64,000 nucleotides of DNA from Lysinibacillus sp. JNUCC-52 (GTDB lineage: Bacteria; Bacillota; Bacilli; Bacillales_A; Planococcaceae), in NCBI RefSeq assembly GCF_015999545.1, contig NZ_CP065546.1:3008001-3072000 (forward strand), written 5' to 3'. The translations under genes and the position numbers were made by a program. The notes under the pieces were generated by a model. It did no database searches, was not told where the DNA came from, and saw only the letters and a list, made by a program, of their open reading frames with translations. This document shows positions 34,035 through 42,365 of the stretch, piece after piece. Positions within the stretch are counted from its first letter, which is position 1. Every line of letters starts with the position of its first letter.

Positions 34035-34499
34035 ATGAACCAACTCCTCTGTGTCGAGTTTTTAACATTTCTTTAGTTCTATTTAAATAGGGGGAATACT
34101 CGTTCAATATATGTAATGGATTTTCTACTATTTTAGCAATTCTATGTTTTTTGGTATACTCCTTCAGCATGATTAAAGTAGTACCAAGAAGAAAATATAT
34201 TTTTTTATGTAAAGGGAATGTTTGCTTTAAATATACTAGCAATAGTATTTATCGGTGGTACATAGGGAAAAGTTAACTGTTTTAAATCTACTTTATTAAA
34301 TTAAGTCTGACATACCTAAAACGCTCTTTTTTATAAAAAAATTTAAGTAGTTTTATTATAATACACATAGGATAAATTTACTATTCAATAATATGGTTTT
34401 AGATAAGGAGTTTAAGGAAGTGGAAAGCTACTGTTTTCTTTATTTTCGAGTACAATAATTTCTATATTTTCTTATTTAATTGAAAGGGGCTAGATTGAA
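34035..34499. other. gene-free interval
   Basis: AT-rich sequence between divergent genes with no feature that I can support. A minus-strand open frame reaching 34242 overlaps the start of the DUF2225 gene and has no ribosome binding site. Confidence 0.4.
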
Positions 34500-35273
34500 A
34501 TGGACTGTAAAATTATTTTCTTTGATGTGGATGGTACGCTCATCAATTATGGCGATGGTTGTATTGAATCGAGTACAAAGAACGCTCTACAAATAGTAAG
34601 AAACAAAGGAATTCGATTAGTTGCTGCAACAGGAAGACCACTATCTATGTGCCATCGTTTACTAGAACTAGGTATCGATACGTTTATTACTGCGAATGGG
34701 GCTTATACTCAGCATGGTAATCAAATAATCCATAGTATGCCCATCGCACAAGATGTCGTACAAAGTGTAAAAGCGTTTGCTGATAATAATCAGGATAGTC
34801 TGACATTTTTTACTGACCACCTATTCATGAATAATGTTCGTCATCAAGCAACATTAAAGGCAATGAAGGAGACATTATCTTTAGATGACTATCCTCCCAC
34901 GAATCATAATATTTTAAATGAGCAAGTTTACTTAATGTGTTTATATGCCAATGAGCAAGTGGAGAAAAAGTACATAACACAATTTCCTAATTTAAAGTTT
35001 GAAAGATGGCATCCGACAATTATGAATGTGTTACAAGATGATGTATCAAAATCCATCGCTGTTGAAGCAGTGCTAAAATATTTCAACATCCCTCGAGAAG
35101 AAGCAATTGCTTTTGGAGATGGAGAGAATGATATTGATATGTTAAAGCAAGTTGGATATGGTATTGCGATGGGAAATGGCAGTGTCGCATTAAAAAATAT
35201 TGCTGATTATGTCACGTTAGATTCGGATGAAGGTGGCATTGATTATGCATTGCGTAAGCTCCAACTTATCTAG
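34500..35273 (+). CDS. Cof-type HAD-superfamily phosphatase
   Basis: A 257-residue HAD hydrolase of the Cof/YkrA group. Motif I is FFDVDGTL (nucleophile Asp near residue 9), motif II is VAATGRP, motif III includes Lys in DDVSKSIAVEAVL and motif IV is AFGDGENDIDML (about 204-215). The type IIB cap lies between. Such enzymes dephosphorylate small sugar phosphates or flavin and PLP-type substrates. AAAGGGG precedes the ATG. Monocistronic. Confidence 0.9.
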   Translation: MDCKIIFFDVDGTLINYGDGCIESSTKNALQIVRNKGIRLVAATGRPLSMCHRLLELGIDTFITANGAYTQHGNQIIHSMPIAQDVVQSVKAFADNNQDSLTFFTDHLFMNNVRHQATLKAMKETLSLDDYPPTNHNILNEQVYLMCLYANEQVEKKYITQFPNLKFERWHPTIMNVLQDDVSKSIAVEAVLKYFNIPREEAIAFGDGENDIDMLKQVGYGIAMGNGSVALKNIADYVTLDSDEGGIDYALRKLQLI

Positions 35274-35739
35274 AGTAATAAATATTATTAGAAATAAAAT
35301 TTTTCTGCTATCGTAATGGCCCCTAAGAGACCCTTTTTAGCTTTTAACATCTACTTCCATAGTATGTGCTCAACGCTACTTATATTTTGGATAGACAGGA
35401 ATGTTATTAGATTGTATGAATAAATTGGAGTAGATGATCTCGTTGCCATTGTCACATGTATGTAGTTTTCAGTCAGCATATCCGTCACTGGTGGCGGTAA
35501 GGGAAATAAAGTGATGTGAAATAGAAATTTAGACTGAAAGAGATAGGGTGATACGGTAAAGAGAGTAATTGTTAAAAACTGAATTTATCAAAAATAAAGT
35601 TATGATGATTGTACAATATTAATATACATGTAATAATAATTAAACCTATACAAAAGTAATTGATAGAAATAATTGACTTTAAGAGGCTTATGGTAAGCTA
35701 AGATATTGGGAAAATTAAGGCTTTAGGTGGGGTAAATTT
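35274..35739. other. gene-free interval
   Basis: No gene, hairpin terminator or repeat is seen. TTGACT near 35673 might be the -35 element of the DedA gene, but no good -10 lies at 17 bp. Confidence 0.4.
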
Positions 35740-36336
35740 ATGGTGCATCACGTGCAATCTCTTATTGAACATTACGGGTATTTCGGAATTATTCTTATAC
35801 TAGTTGGAGGGATTGTCGGGCTGCCACTTCCTGACGAAATTTTTTTAACCTATGTAGGATATAATGTTTATCGTGAAAATTTAGAACATATTCCTGCATT
35901 AATAAGTGCTGCAGTGGGAGCTGCAGGAGGCATCACCCTCAGCTACTTTGTCGGTCGTCGATTTGGGTTACCGCTATTACAAAAATATGGGCCGAAAGTT
36001 CATATTACTGCACAAAAAATTGAGTTTACGAAAAAACTGTTTGAAAAGATAGGGCCTGTCCTATTATTAATTGGCTATTTTATACCTGGTGTTCGTCATC
36101 TAACAGCATATATTGCAGCTATTAATAATTATCCCTATAAAAAGTTTGCTGTTTATGCGTATGCAGGTGCAATAATATGGACTTTCACCTTTATTACTTT
36201 AGGGAAAGTACTCGGAAATAAATGGCGTTTTGTTGGCATGTATTTGTCTCAATACAGCCTATATGCCATATTGGTGTTTATCGTATTAATGCTGATTGTG
36301 TACTTTGTATTTAAAAAAAGAAATACTATTAAATAA
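35740..36336 (+). CDS. DedA-family membrane protein
   Basis: A 198-residue VTT/DedA protein with about five to six membrane segments. Visible family marks are GGIVGLPLPDEIFLTYVGY (Glu-containing re-entrant loop, about 23-42), GGITLSYFVGRRFG (about 64-77) and the GYFIPGVRHLTAYIAA arginine motif (about 111-126). DedA proteins recycle undecaprenyl phosphate or other lipids across the membrane and affect membrane potential. GGTGGGG precedes the ATG. Monocistronic, ending at a shared terminator. Confidence 0.9.
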   Translation: MVHHVQSLIEHYGYFGIILILVGGIVGLPLPDEIFLTYVGYNVYRENLEHIPALISAAVGAAGGITLSYFVGRRFGLPLLQKYGPKVHITAQKIEFTKKLFEKIGPVLLLIGYFIPGVRHLTAYIAAINNYPYKKFAVYAYAGAIIWTFTFITLGKVLGNKWRFVGMYLSQYSLYAILVFIVLMLIVYFVFKKRNTIK

Positions 36337-36348
36337 ATAGTAAAAAAA

Positions 36349-36394
36349 GGTCTGCTTCAAATGTTTATTTGGCATTTGAGGCAGACCATTTTTA
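36349..36394. terminator. bidirectional terminator
   Basis: GGTCTGCTTCAAATG pairs with CATTTGAGGCAGACC (one G-U pair); A and T tracts flank it. It serves both the DedA gene and the convergent cyclase gene. Confidence 0.92.
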
Positions 36395-36401
36395 TTTAAA
36401 T

Positions 36402-37139
36402 TTAAGGCAAAATAGCAAATGAACGAACAGGGAATCCAGAAGCTTTTTCAGGCTTTGGCACAATATTGAAAATGACTGCCCCTTTGGCTGGTAGCTTATC
36501 TAAATTTGTCATCAGTTCAATTTGATATGTATCCTGATCTAGTACAAAATATTCGCCATCTAACGTTCCATTTTTACGGAAATCCGCCGCTGAATCTGTA
36601 TCGAATGTTTCATGACCGATGGCATTGATTTTCCGTTCTGTAAATAAAAACTGCAACGCTTCTAATCCCCAACCTGGAATATGGTTATGACCGTCTTTAT
36701 CTTTATTATTGAATAAGTCCTTATCTGGCCAACGTTTACTCCAATCAGTTCGCAGTGCAACAAATGTACCTGCTTCAATTTCTCCATATTCTGCTTCAAA
36801 ATCTAAAATATCTTGTACGCTTAACGTCAAGTCATTGTTCAATTCTGCTTCCTTGGACTTATCTATAACAATAAGCGGAAGGACAAGTTCTTTTAATTCT
36901 AATTCGTCTAAGTAGCGCGTATTTGCAACAAAATGAATAGGTGGATCAATATGCGTTCCATATTGCCCAGGAAACGTAAATTGTTGTGCAAAAAAGCCGT
37001 CATTATGAGAAAATAGCGTTTCAAATTTTGCATCTTCAAACATAAAGAAATGAGGAGAGTCTGGCCCGAATGTATGTGTTAAGTCGACCCATTGCTTAGT
37101 TTTTAATAGCTGTAATGCTTGTAAAAGTTCATTTGTCAT
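36402..37139 (-). CDS. cyclase-family (KynB-like) metal-dependent hydrolase
   Basis: A 245-residue protein of the cyclase/kynurenine-formamidase family. WVDLTHTFGPDSPHF (about 17-31) and the metal motif GQYGTHIDPPIHF (about 58-70, His-x-x-x-Asp-x-x-x-His type) are the family marks; GHETFDTDSA (about 175-184) holds a further active-site His/Asp set. Members hydrolyse amide or cyclic substrates, of which N-formylkynurenine is one. CAGGGAA precedes the ATG. It is the only gene downstream of a SAM-I riboswitch on this strand, so a link to methionine/SAM or sulfur metabolism is inferred; no kynurenine genes are nearby. Confidence 0.85.
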   Translation of the reverse strand: MTNELLQALQLLKTKQWVDLTHTFGPDSPHFFMFEDAKFETLFSHNDGFFAQQFTFPGQYGTHIDPPIHFVANTRYLDELELKELVLPLIVIDKSKEAELNNDLTLSVQDILDFEAEYGEIEAGTFVALRTDWSKRWPDKDLFNNKDKDGHNHIPGWGLEALQFLFTERKINAIGHETFDTDSAADFRKNGTLDGEYFVLDQDTYQIELMTNLDKLPAKGAVIFNIVPKPEKASGFPVRSFAILP

Positions 37140-37229
37140 TTTTATTCCCTGCTTTCTTAATTATGAGTGGTGAATCAATTGCGTCATTAAATACGAACAT
37201 CGAAGTGAAAAAAGAATGATTATTCCCAT

Positions 37230-37280
37230 CGTTACGCTTCAGGCGAACGCTTTCGCGGACAAGCTCAAGCCTACTACATT
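37230..37280. repeat. fragment of the intergenic repeat family
   Basis: GGCGAACGCTTTCGCGGACAAGCTCAAGCC lies in the leader between the SAM-I riboswitch and the cyclase gene. It resembles the GCTCGCGGAAAGCG region of the 29.9-30.2 kb repeats in inverted orientation. Confidence 0.45.
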
Positions 37281-37336
37281 CAAAAGTTCATAATTTTTCT
37301 TAGAAAAACTAATAGGAAATTAACCATTAATTAAAA

Positions 37337-37489
37337 TAAAAAAAGAGCCCTACTTGTAGAAGAGGACTCTCGTGTAACTGAAGTCAGTCTTCTCATCTTT
37401 TGGCGAATTTCACCATTTGGAATTAGCACCATGCCTAAGACTGGTTGCTGAGACTTCATAGGGCCAATCCCTCCATCTCTCTTGATAAG
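37337..37489 (-). promoter_or_regulatory. SAM-I (S-box) riboswitch with terminator
   Basis: On the minus strand the S-box core is nearly textbook: CTTATCAAGAGAGATGGAGG (37489 downward), GGCCCTATGAAGTCTCAGCAACC, then GGCATGGTGCTAATTCC, closing with GATGAG (37397-37392) that pairs with CTTATC as P1. A terminator AGAGTCCT/AGGGCTCT plus seven T follows (37370-37337). Binding of S-adenosylmethionine should cause termination. Confidence 0.95.
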
Positions 37490-37526
37490 AAAAATATATG
37501 AATTTTCAGAAATAGTAATAACAAAT

Positions 37527-37555
37527 ACTTTAGCATAATTATAAATAGTTTACAA
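37527..37555 (-). promoter_or_regulatory. sigma-A promoter of the S-box leader
   Basis: TTGTAA and TAAAGT are separated by 17 bp on the minus strand, placing the transcript start about 30 nt before the aptamer. Confidence 0.55.
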
Positions 37556-37600
37556 GTTCTATAGGAGTGCATGGTTATAAAAAATAAGTTGCCTTCTTTC

Positions 37601-38008
37601 TTACCAATATAAAATGATTGCGATACTACAGCACCCACCTTCTGATAAAACAATTCGAATATTGTCTGGCGTATATTTCGCTTCGAATTTCGCTGTAACA
37701 CCTGCAGAAGAAATGAGTTTTTGGACTTCATCTTGCTTGGAAAGCTGTGCGGCATTTTTAAGATCATGGGCAAACTGATCGGACCCTTCAATTTTCTCTG
37801 TTAATAATTGGGCCTGCTGCATAATCGGCTGAATTTGTTTGGCAGATGTCTTCAACTTCAATGTATTAATAGGCGGGTACTGATTTGGGTTTGGAGATGT
37901 GGGCATCGCAAGCTGTCCAGGCAAATGGTGAGGGAAAGACGAATTAGCAACGCCCCAATTTGGATATTGATGTACATAAACATAATACGGATAAGGATTG
38001 TAATACAG
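37601..38008 (-). CDS. small protein with Tyr/Pro-rich N-terminus, non-canonical start
   Basis: About 135 residues. The frame opens with YYNPYPYYVYVHQYPNWG, like spore-associated proteins, and ends with a conserved-looking domain (FAHDLKNAAQLSKQDEVQKLI, SAGVTAKFEAKYTPDNIRIVL, EGGCCSIAIILYW). No ATG, GTG or TTG lies near the only good ribosome binding site (GGAGGA at 38020-38015); the codons after it are ATT, CTG, CTG, so CTG (38008) or ATT would have to start translation. The first TTG in frame, at 37924, would drop the N-terminus and has no ribosome binding site. I do not recognise a named family. Confidence 0.65.
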   Translation of the reverse strand: MYYNPYPYYVYVHQYPNWGVANSSFPHHLPGQLAMPTSPNPNQYPPINTLKLKTSAKQIQPIMQQAQLLTEKIEGSDQFAHDLKNAAQLSKQDEVQKLISSAGVTAKFEAKYTPDNIRIVLSEGGCCSIAIILYW

Positions 38009-38361
38009 CAGAATTCCTCCAATCTATAGCTAATATCTTAGTGTATCTTATGTAGTGGCATTCTATTTTGTGTTGAAATAGCCCGTTCTTAGCTAACAAA
38101 GCTTAGCGTAGTCCTCTTTTTATATATGTTGCAATGAATGTAAAAAAAGTTCGGTACGGAGATAATATTATTTTTATCAGAAAAAATGGCAATCGAAATG
38201 GCTGAAATAAAGATGTTTGAATCGAGACAATAATGCAATGGGTGCAGCCATGTAGCAATTTGATAATGCGTATACATTAATGGCAATAGCATAGAGCAAA
38301 AAGGATTTGCCACAAGAAAGGGAGAATATGTAATAGAGTCTGTAGAAAAGGGGACGATGGG
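38009..38361. other. gene-free interval
   Basis: Divergent promoter region between the small spore-like gene and the VOC gene. Nothing else is supported. Confidence 0.4.
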
Positions 38362-38805
38362 ATGAATCGTTTAAATTTAATTACATTAGGTGTGAAAAAT
38401 ATGGTTGAATCGTTGGCATTTTATCGTGATGGGCTTGGGTTCGAAGTAGTTGTCTATGGGGATGAAGCAAATCCAGATGTTATTTTCTTTAATAATGGAG
38501 GAACTAAAATATCCCTTTTCCAAATTGATCGCTTAGTAAAGGATATAAATGAAGCGAATCCACCAACTGTAGGTAATGGCTTTAATGGTATTACGCTTGC
38601 CTACAATGGAAAGTCTAAAGAAGAAGTCGATGAAGTATTTTTGTTAGCAAAAAAAGCTGGAGCAAACATTGTAAAGGAGCCTGAAACAGTGTTTTGGGGA
38701 GGCTATAGTGGCTATTTTCAAGATCCAAACGGCTTTTATTGGGAAGTGGCATACGGTGATATGTGGGAATTTGATGAAAACGATATGTTAATTATTAAAC
38801 AATAG
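38362..38805 (+). CDS. VOC-family (glyoxalase-like) protein
   Basis: A 147-residue single-module pair of beta-alpha-beta-beta-beta units. NLITLGVKNMVESLAFYRDGLGFEVVVYGDE at the start and GYSGYFQDPNGFYWEVAYGD near the end are the family marks. Possible metal ligands are few (no His in the first motif), so it may be a binding protein rather than an enzyme. GGGGACGATGGG precedes the ATG. Followed after 69 bp by a methyltransferase gene, possibly co-transcribed. Confidence 0.85.
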   Translation: MNRLNLITLGVKNMVESLAFYRDGLGFEVVVYGDEANPDVIFFNNGGTKISLFQIDRLVKDINEANPPTVGNGFNGITLAYNGKSKEEVDEVFLLAKKAGANIVKEPETVFWGGYSGYFQDPNGFYWEVAYGDMWEFDENDMLIIKQ

Positions 38806-38874
38806 ATTGGCGGTGCTTTGATGGAATTTTGTCAAAGCACATTTAGATAAACCTGATATAGAGGAGACGGTAGC

Positions 38875-39486
38875 GTGAAACCATTTTGGGAGAAAGATTA
38901 CTTAGCTGATACCCATTATGCTTTTGGTAATCCTAGTGAGGAAGTGGTTGTATGGGCTAAAACATTGCAAGCTGGGGCGAGCATTTTAGATATAGGATGT
39001 GGTGATGGTAGGCATGCGGTCTATTTAGCGCAGCTTGGGTTTGAGGTGGAAGCTATTGATATTTCGGAGGCAGGTATTGCTAAAATCAATCGATACAAAG
39101 AGTTACACCAATTACATACCTTACAAGCAATTGTCCAAGATGCTACGACATATGAGTTTAAACGTTCCTTTGAGTTAATTATTTCGCATGGCTTGTTCCA
39201 TTTTTTAGAGCGAGATGCGTGGCATCACATTATACAATCAATGCAAATACATACGAAGCAACAAGGAATAAATATTATTACCGTTTTCACTGATGAAGTA
39301 GAGATTCCAGAAGATTTAGCACCATTTATTAAAGGGATATGTAAAGAGGGCGAAATAAAAGAACTATATCATCGTTGGTCAATTCCATATTATCGTTCCT
39401 ACCAATTTGAAGATGAGCATGATAACAATATTCAACATTGTCACGCAGCAAATAAATTAGTTGCTGTTAAAACTGACGAAAGATAA
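38875..39486 (+). CDS. class I SAM-dependent methyltransferase
   Basis: A 203-residue Rossmann-fold methyltransferase. Motif I is ASILDIGCGDGRHAVYLAQLG (about 35-55), motif II has Glu-Ala-Ile-Asp (VEAIDIS) and the post-motif region contains ELIISHGLFHFLERDAWHHII. This resembles the TehB/small-molecule methyltransferase group. The GTG start has GAGGAGACGG upstream. The substrate is unknown. Confidence 0.87.
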   Translation: MKPFWEKDYLADTHYAFGNPSEEVVVWAKTLQAGASILDIGCGDGRHAVYLAQLGFEVEAIDISEAGIAKINRYKELHQLHTLQAIVQDATTYEFKRSFELIISHGLFHFLERDAWHHIIQSMQIHTKQQGINIITVFTDEVEIPEDLAPFIKGICKEGEIKELYHRWSIPYYRSYQFEDEHDNNIQHCHAANKLVAVKTDER

Positions 39487-39594
39487 AGCAAGACAGTGCC
39501 TTTGTAACTTAAGGGTATTTTTGGGTTTTATTTAAGTTAAGTATTGAAAACTCCGAATTTGTTAAAGATATAACAAAAGAGGAGGTGTGATACG

Positions 39595-39753
39595 ATGGCA
39601 CAACAAATTCTATGTGAAGTCAATAACTGCACGTATTGGGGCTCTGGTAATAAATGCACTGCAGAAGCGATTTACGTTGTAAGTCAAAAAGGTCAGCATG
39701 CATCGAATAGTGAAGAAACAGATTGCAAAACATTTACACCTGAAGAGCATTAA
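39595..39753 (+). CDS. DUF1540 small Cys-rich protein
   Basis: A 52-residue protein absent from length-filtered gene lists. AGGAGG lies 8 nt before the ATG. Four cysteines occur in the DUF1540 pattern: CEVNNCTYWGSGNKCTAEAI and later TDCKTF. Such small proteins occur in spore formers and probably bind metal; function unknown. It ends 9 bp before a good terminator, which supports it as a real gene. Confidence 0.85.
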   Translation: MAQQILCEVNNCTYWGSGNKCTAEAIYVVSQKGQHASNSEETDCKTFTPEEH

Positions 39754-39761
39754 TAGCGTTT

Positions 39762-39792
39762 GGGTAACCCTTAATGGGCTACCCTGTTTTTT
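39762..39792 (+). terminator. terminator of the DUF1540 gene
   Basis: GGGTA-A-CCC and GGG-C-TACCC form the stem, followed by TGTTTTTT. Confidence 0.8.
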
Positions 39793-40040
39793 CATAACTG
39801 ATACATATCTACTTTGTCTTTTTTGAACAATAAAGTATGTGCAATTTTGACTTTTTCTTCTACATAATCTATCGAATAATTTCCATAAGCGTCTGTTAAA
39901 TCACCGATTGCACGAGATAAATTATCAATGACAGGTATTAATCTTTCGAGCTCATTCAGTTCTTTCCCTGCGTTCATCTCATCCATAATTTCATGAGCAA
40001 GATGTTGAATTTTCCGAAGGCGTTTGTTTTCAGCCTGCAT
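39792..40040 (-). CDS. small helical protein, unknown
   Basis: An 82-residue, charged, probably all-helical protein (QAENKRLRKIQHLAHEIMDEMNAGKELNELERLIPVIDNL). There is no transmembrane or signal segment. The second of two tandem ATGs (40040) sits 5 nt from GGAGG; the first abuts it. I do not recognise a family. It is convergent with the DUF1540 gene and divergent from the phosphatase gene. Confidence 0.65.
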   Translation of the reverse strand: MQAENKRLRKIQHLAHEIMDEMNAGKELNELERLIPVIDNLSRAIGDLTDAYGNYSIDYVEEKVKIAHTLLFKKDKVDMYQL

Positions 40041-40182
40041 CATATCCTCCTCTAAGCATCATCTTTTACACTGACTAAATATATGATGATTATGGGCAGT
40101 TCATGAGTAAATACATTTCCTTATAGTTGTTACAAATAGTAAAATGATCGGAATAATTTATTGGAATGCGGAGGGGAGTCAA

Positions 40183-40728
40183 ATGAAGCGGATTTACGTA
40201 ATTAGACATTGCGAAGCACAAGGCCAATCTTCTAATGCGCCTTTAACAGAAAGAGGACAAGAGCAGGCTAAACGTTTAGCTGACTTTTTTTATACTTATA
40301 ACATCGACCGAATTATTTCGAGTCCTTATTTACGTGCTATCCAATCCATCGAACTATTAAGTAAAAGAACAAACAAAAAAATTGAATTAGATGACCGACT
40401 TTCAGAGCGTACATTAAGCACGGATAATTTACCAGATTGGTATGAAAAACTAAAAATAACTTTTACTGATTTGGATTTGAAATATGAGGGCGGGGAGTCC
40501 AGTCAGGAGGCAATGACTCGCATCAAGAACGTTGTAAACGAAGTGGTTGTGAGAGGTACTGAACAGACGGTTATTGTCAGTCATGGCAATTTAATATCCT
40601 TGCTCGTAAAGAGTTATCAAAGTGACGTAGATTTTCAGTTTTGGCAAAGGCTCAGTAATCCAGATGTCTATCAAATAAGCTATATTCAAAACGAAGCGGT
40701 GATTGAACGTATTTGGAACGATCACTAA
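40183..40728 (+). CDS. histidine phosphatase family protein
   Basis: A 181-residue phosphoglycerate-mutase-like protein. The catalytic motif is YVIRHCEAQ (His at residue 8; RHCE in place of the usual RHGE), the Arg of IISSPYLRAIQS is at about 56, LSERTLS lies in mid-protein and the second catalytic His is in VIVSHGNLISLL (about 132-143). It removes phosphate from a small molecule; the substrate is unknown. The ATG at 40183 was chosen from GGAGGGGAG upstream. Confidence 0.9.
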   Translation: MKRIYVIRHCEAQGQSSNAPLTERGQEQAKRLADFFYTYNIDRIISSPYLRAIQSIELLSKRTNKKIELDDRLSERTLSTDNLPDWYEKLKITFTDLDLKYEGGESSQEAMTRIKNVVNEVVVRGTEQTVIVSHGNLISLLVKSYQSDVDFQFWQRLSNPDVYQISYIQNEAVIERIWNDH

Positions 40729-40736
40729 TAGAAAAG

Positions 40737-40772
40737 AAGCCAGACTTCATTATGATAAATGGAGTCTGGCTT
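40737..40772. terminator. bidirectional terminator
   Basis: AAGCCAGACT/AGTCTGGCTT stem extended by CCATTTATCA-type pairing; it lies between convergent genes. Confidence 0.85.
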
Positions 40773-40783
40773 TGTTGTACTGC

Positions 40784-41434
40784 TTAGTATTGAAATGTAA
40801 CGCGAACAGCGGCACTGATGGTGAGCTGTCCTTGTTCAATGGGCGTTACCATTGATGAATCTGCCATTGCCATCGATTTATATAGCACAGGGCCATTTTC
40901 GTTTTCTTCAACAATTTCTATCGGTTGAGGATGCACAGATAATTGCATCGTCTGTGCTATTGTATTAGCTTTCATTTGTGCATTATGAAGTGCTAAGCTA
41001 AGTGCCTGCTGATAGTATACATCCCCATTATCAATTTTAAATTGGATAGAGGATATACGATTTGCGCCATTTTCCACAGCCGTATCAATAACAACCCCTA
41101 CAAGATTAGTGTCAGGCACTTTTACTGTTATGGCGTTTGTCACCTTATAGCCTTTAAACACCTGTTTACCATCTACATAATCATAAAGAGGCGCAATCGA
41201 ATAGGTGGCAGTTTGAATATTTTCTCTTGGAATAGATAGTGCCAAGATGGATTGAATTACACGATTCATAATGCTAGCATTTTCTTGCTGCGCTTGCTGC
41301 ACATTTTCCCCTTGCGTAGATACTTCAATTTGAAGTTGCACATAACTGGCATTAGCCACTACTTTTCCGTTGCCTGTTACAGTCATTATGCGCGATGCAG
41401 GGAGCGATTGTGCATTTGTCTGTGTGAAATACAT
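40784..41434 (-). CDS. SIMPL-domain (DUF541) protein
   Basis: A 216-residue protein almost wholly one SIMPL domain: RIMTVTGNGKVVANASYVQLQIEVSTQGENVQQAQQENASIMNRVI at the start and LSLALHNAQMKANTIAQTMQ later. No signal peptide is visible, so it may be cytoplasmic or spore-located, unlike many secreted SIMPL proteins. GGTGGT precedes the ATG. Function poorly known; oligomeric ring or channel structures have been seen in relatives. Confidence 0.85.
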   Translation of the reverse strand: MYFTQTNAQSLPASRIMTVTGNGKVVANASYVQLQIEVSTQGENVQQAQQENASIMNRVIQSILALSIPRENIQTATYSIAPLYDYVDGKQVFKGYKVTNAITVKVPDTNLVGVVIDTAVENGANRISSIQFKIDNGDVYYQQALSLALHNAQMKANTIAQTMQLSVHPQPIEIVEENENGPVLYKSMAMADSSMVTPIEQGQLTISAAVRVTFQY

Positions 41435-41469
41435 TTAATACCACCTTCCGACTGGGCTCTAGTCGTGTT

Positions 41470-41772
41470 TTAAATCATTTTTAATAATGCTTCTACTCCA
41501 GTCATTCCTGCAAAAATGCCTAGTTGTTCAGCCTCAAATGTAACGGATTCGAGAGGGGCTGTTAATAGCTCATCGATTGTTTTTACTCCAACCGCTCGAC
41601 CTGCAATAATTTTTCGATCTAATAAGCGGCTATTTAAAAGACCGACATCTAATGCACCACACATGATGTAGCCCGTATCATTCGAAATAGTTAGTAGTGT
41701 CGTTTTTGGTAAATGTACAATTACAGCAGTGAAAAAATGACCTTTAATCATAATAGGTTCAATCGTCACCAT
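41470..41772 (-). CDS. yunC: DUF1805 protein YunC
   Basis: A 100-residue protein of the DUF1805/YunC family: PIMIKGHFFTAVIVHLPKTTLLTISNDTGYIMCGALDVGLLN is characteristic, followed by RKIIAGRAVGVKTIDELL. Two tandem Met starts are possible (41778 and 41772); 41772 gives 10 nt to AAGGAG and an N-terminus like that of B. subtilis YunC. Function unknown. It is 35 bp downstream of nothing else on this strand and 35 bp before the SIMPL gene, so the two may be co-transcribed. Confidence 0.85.
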   Translation of the reverse strand: MVTIEPIMIKGHFFTAVIVHLPKTTLLTISNDTGYIMCGALDVGLLNSRLLDRKIIAGRAVGVKTIDELLTAPLESVTFEAEQLGIFAGMTGVEALLKMI

Positions 41773-41863
41773 GAACATCACACTCCTTTTCTCTCTATAC
41801 ATATGGCAATAGATAAAAAGGTGTTCGGTATTTCCACTAAAAAATTGTGTGTGAATTGTTTTG

Positions 41864-41874
41864 GTGCCTGGCAC
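41864..41874 (-). repeat. third GTGCCAGGCAC copy
   Basis: On the minus strand the stop codon of the 40-residue gene is followed directly by GTGCCAGGCACCAAAACAAT, nearly the same as the two copies at about 29930 and 30100 (GTGCCAGGCACTCAAACAAT). Confidence 0.7.
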
Positions 41875-41997
41875 TTATCTTGTGTATGAAAGCAATGCAG
41901 TTTGTTGTATATTTTTTAACGCTAATGTAGCCTCAGCTTGCGTAGTGTACTCGAACATACGGTATGTATCTTGTTCAAAAACAGTAATAACCCACAT
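41875..41997 (-). CDS. 40-residue conserved-looking small protein
   Basis: The frame encodes MWVITVFEQDTYRMFEYTTQ and twenty more residues (AEATLALKNIQQTALLSYTR). AAGGGG lies 9 nt before the ATG. The composition (beta strand, then an EATLALKN helix) resembles tiny proteins found across Bacillaceae, but I cannot name a family. It is too short for usual cut-offs and may be missed by gene finders. Confidence 0.55.
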   Translation of the reverse strand: MWVITVFEQDTYRMFEYTTQAEATLALKNIQQTALLSYTR

Positions 41998-42365
41998 GTT
42001 TAATATCCCCTTCCACACAAATTTGTAATATAACAGTTGTTGAATTGTCTTTAATTGTTATATATCAGATATGCCCCTTATTTTACACCGATTTTTTAAA
42101 AAATAAAGTGTTAAATGAAAGGTTTCACATTTCGTTCAAAAATTGACGCGGTTTTCATGAAAATTATTTAGAAATAAGAATGTGAAAAATGTTTAGATAA
42201 AAAAAGTTAGTAAAGTATGCGAAAAACGTTTATTGAACGATTTTTTAACATAATGTTTTATCGCGTATCAGTAAAATCAGGCAGTCTTTTTGAAGAATAA
42301 ATTTGATGTGTTTCGTAAATAGTAAGATGAGCTGTAATATGCAATTAATTGTGGGAGGTGATACT
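41998..42365. other. gene-free interval
   Basis: Divergent promoter region, AT-rich; no terminator or repeat recognised. Confidence 0.4.

Noticed and set aside
34024..34242. 72-codon minus-strand frame at the start of the DUF2225 gene
   Set aside because: It overlaps the DUF2225 start in another frame, lacks a ribosome binding site and has no recognisable motif.
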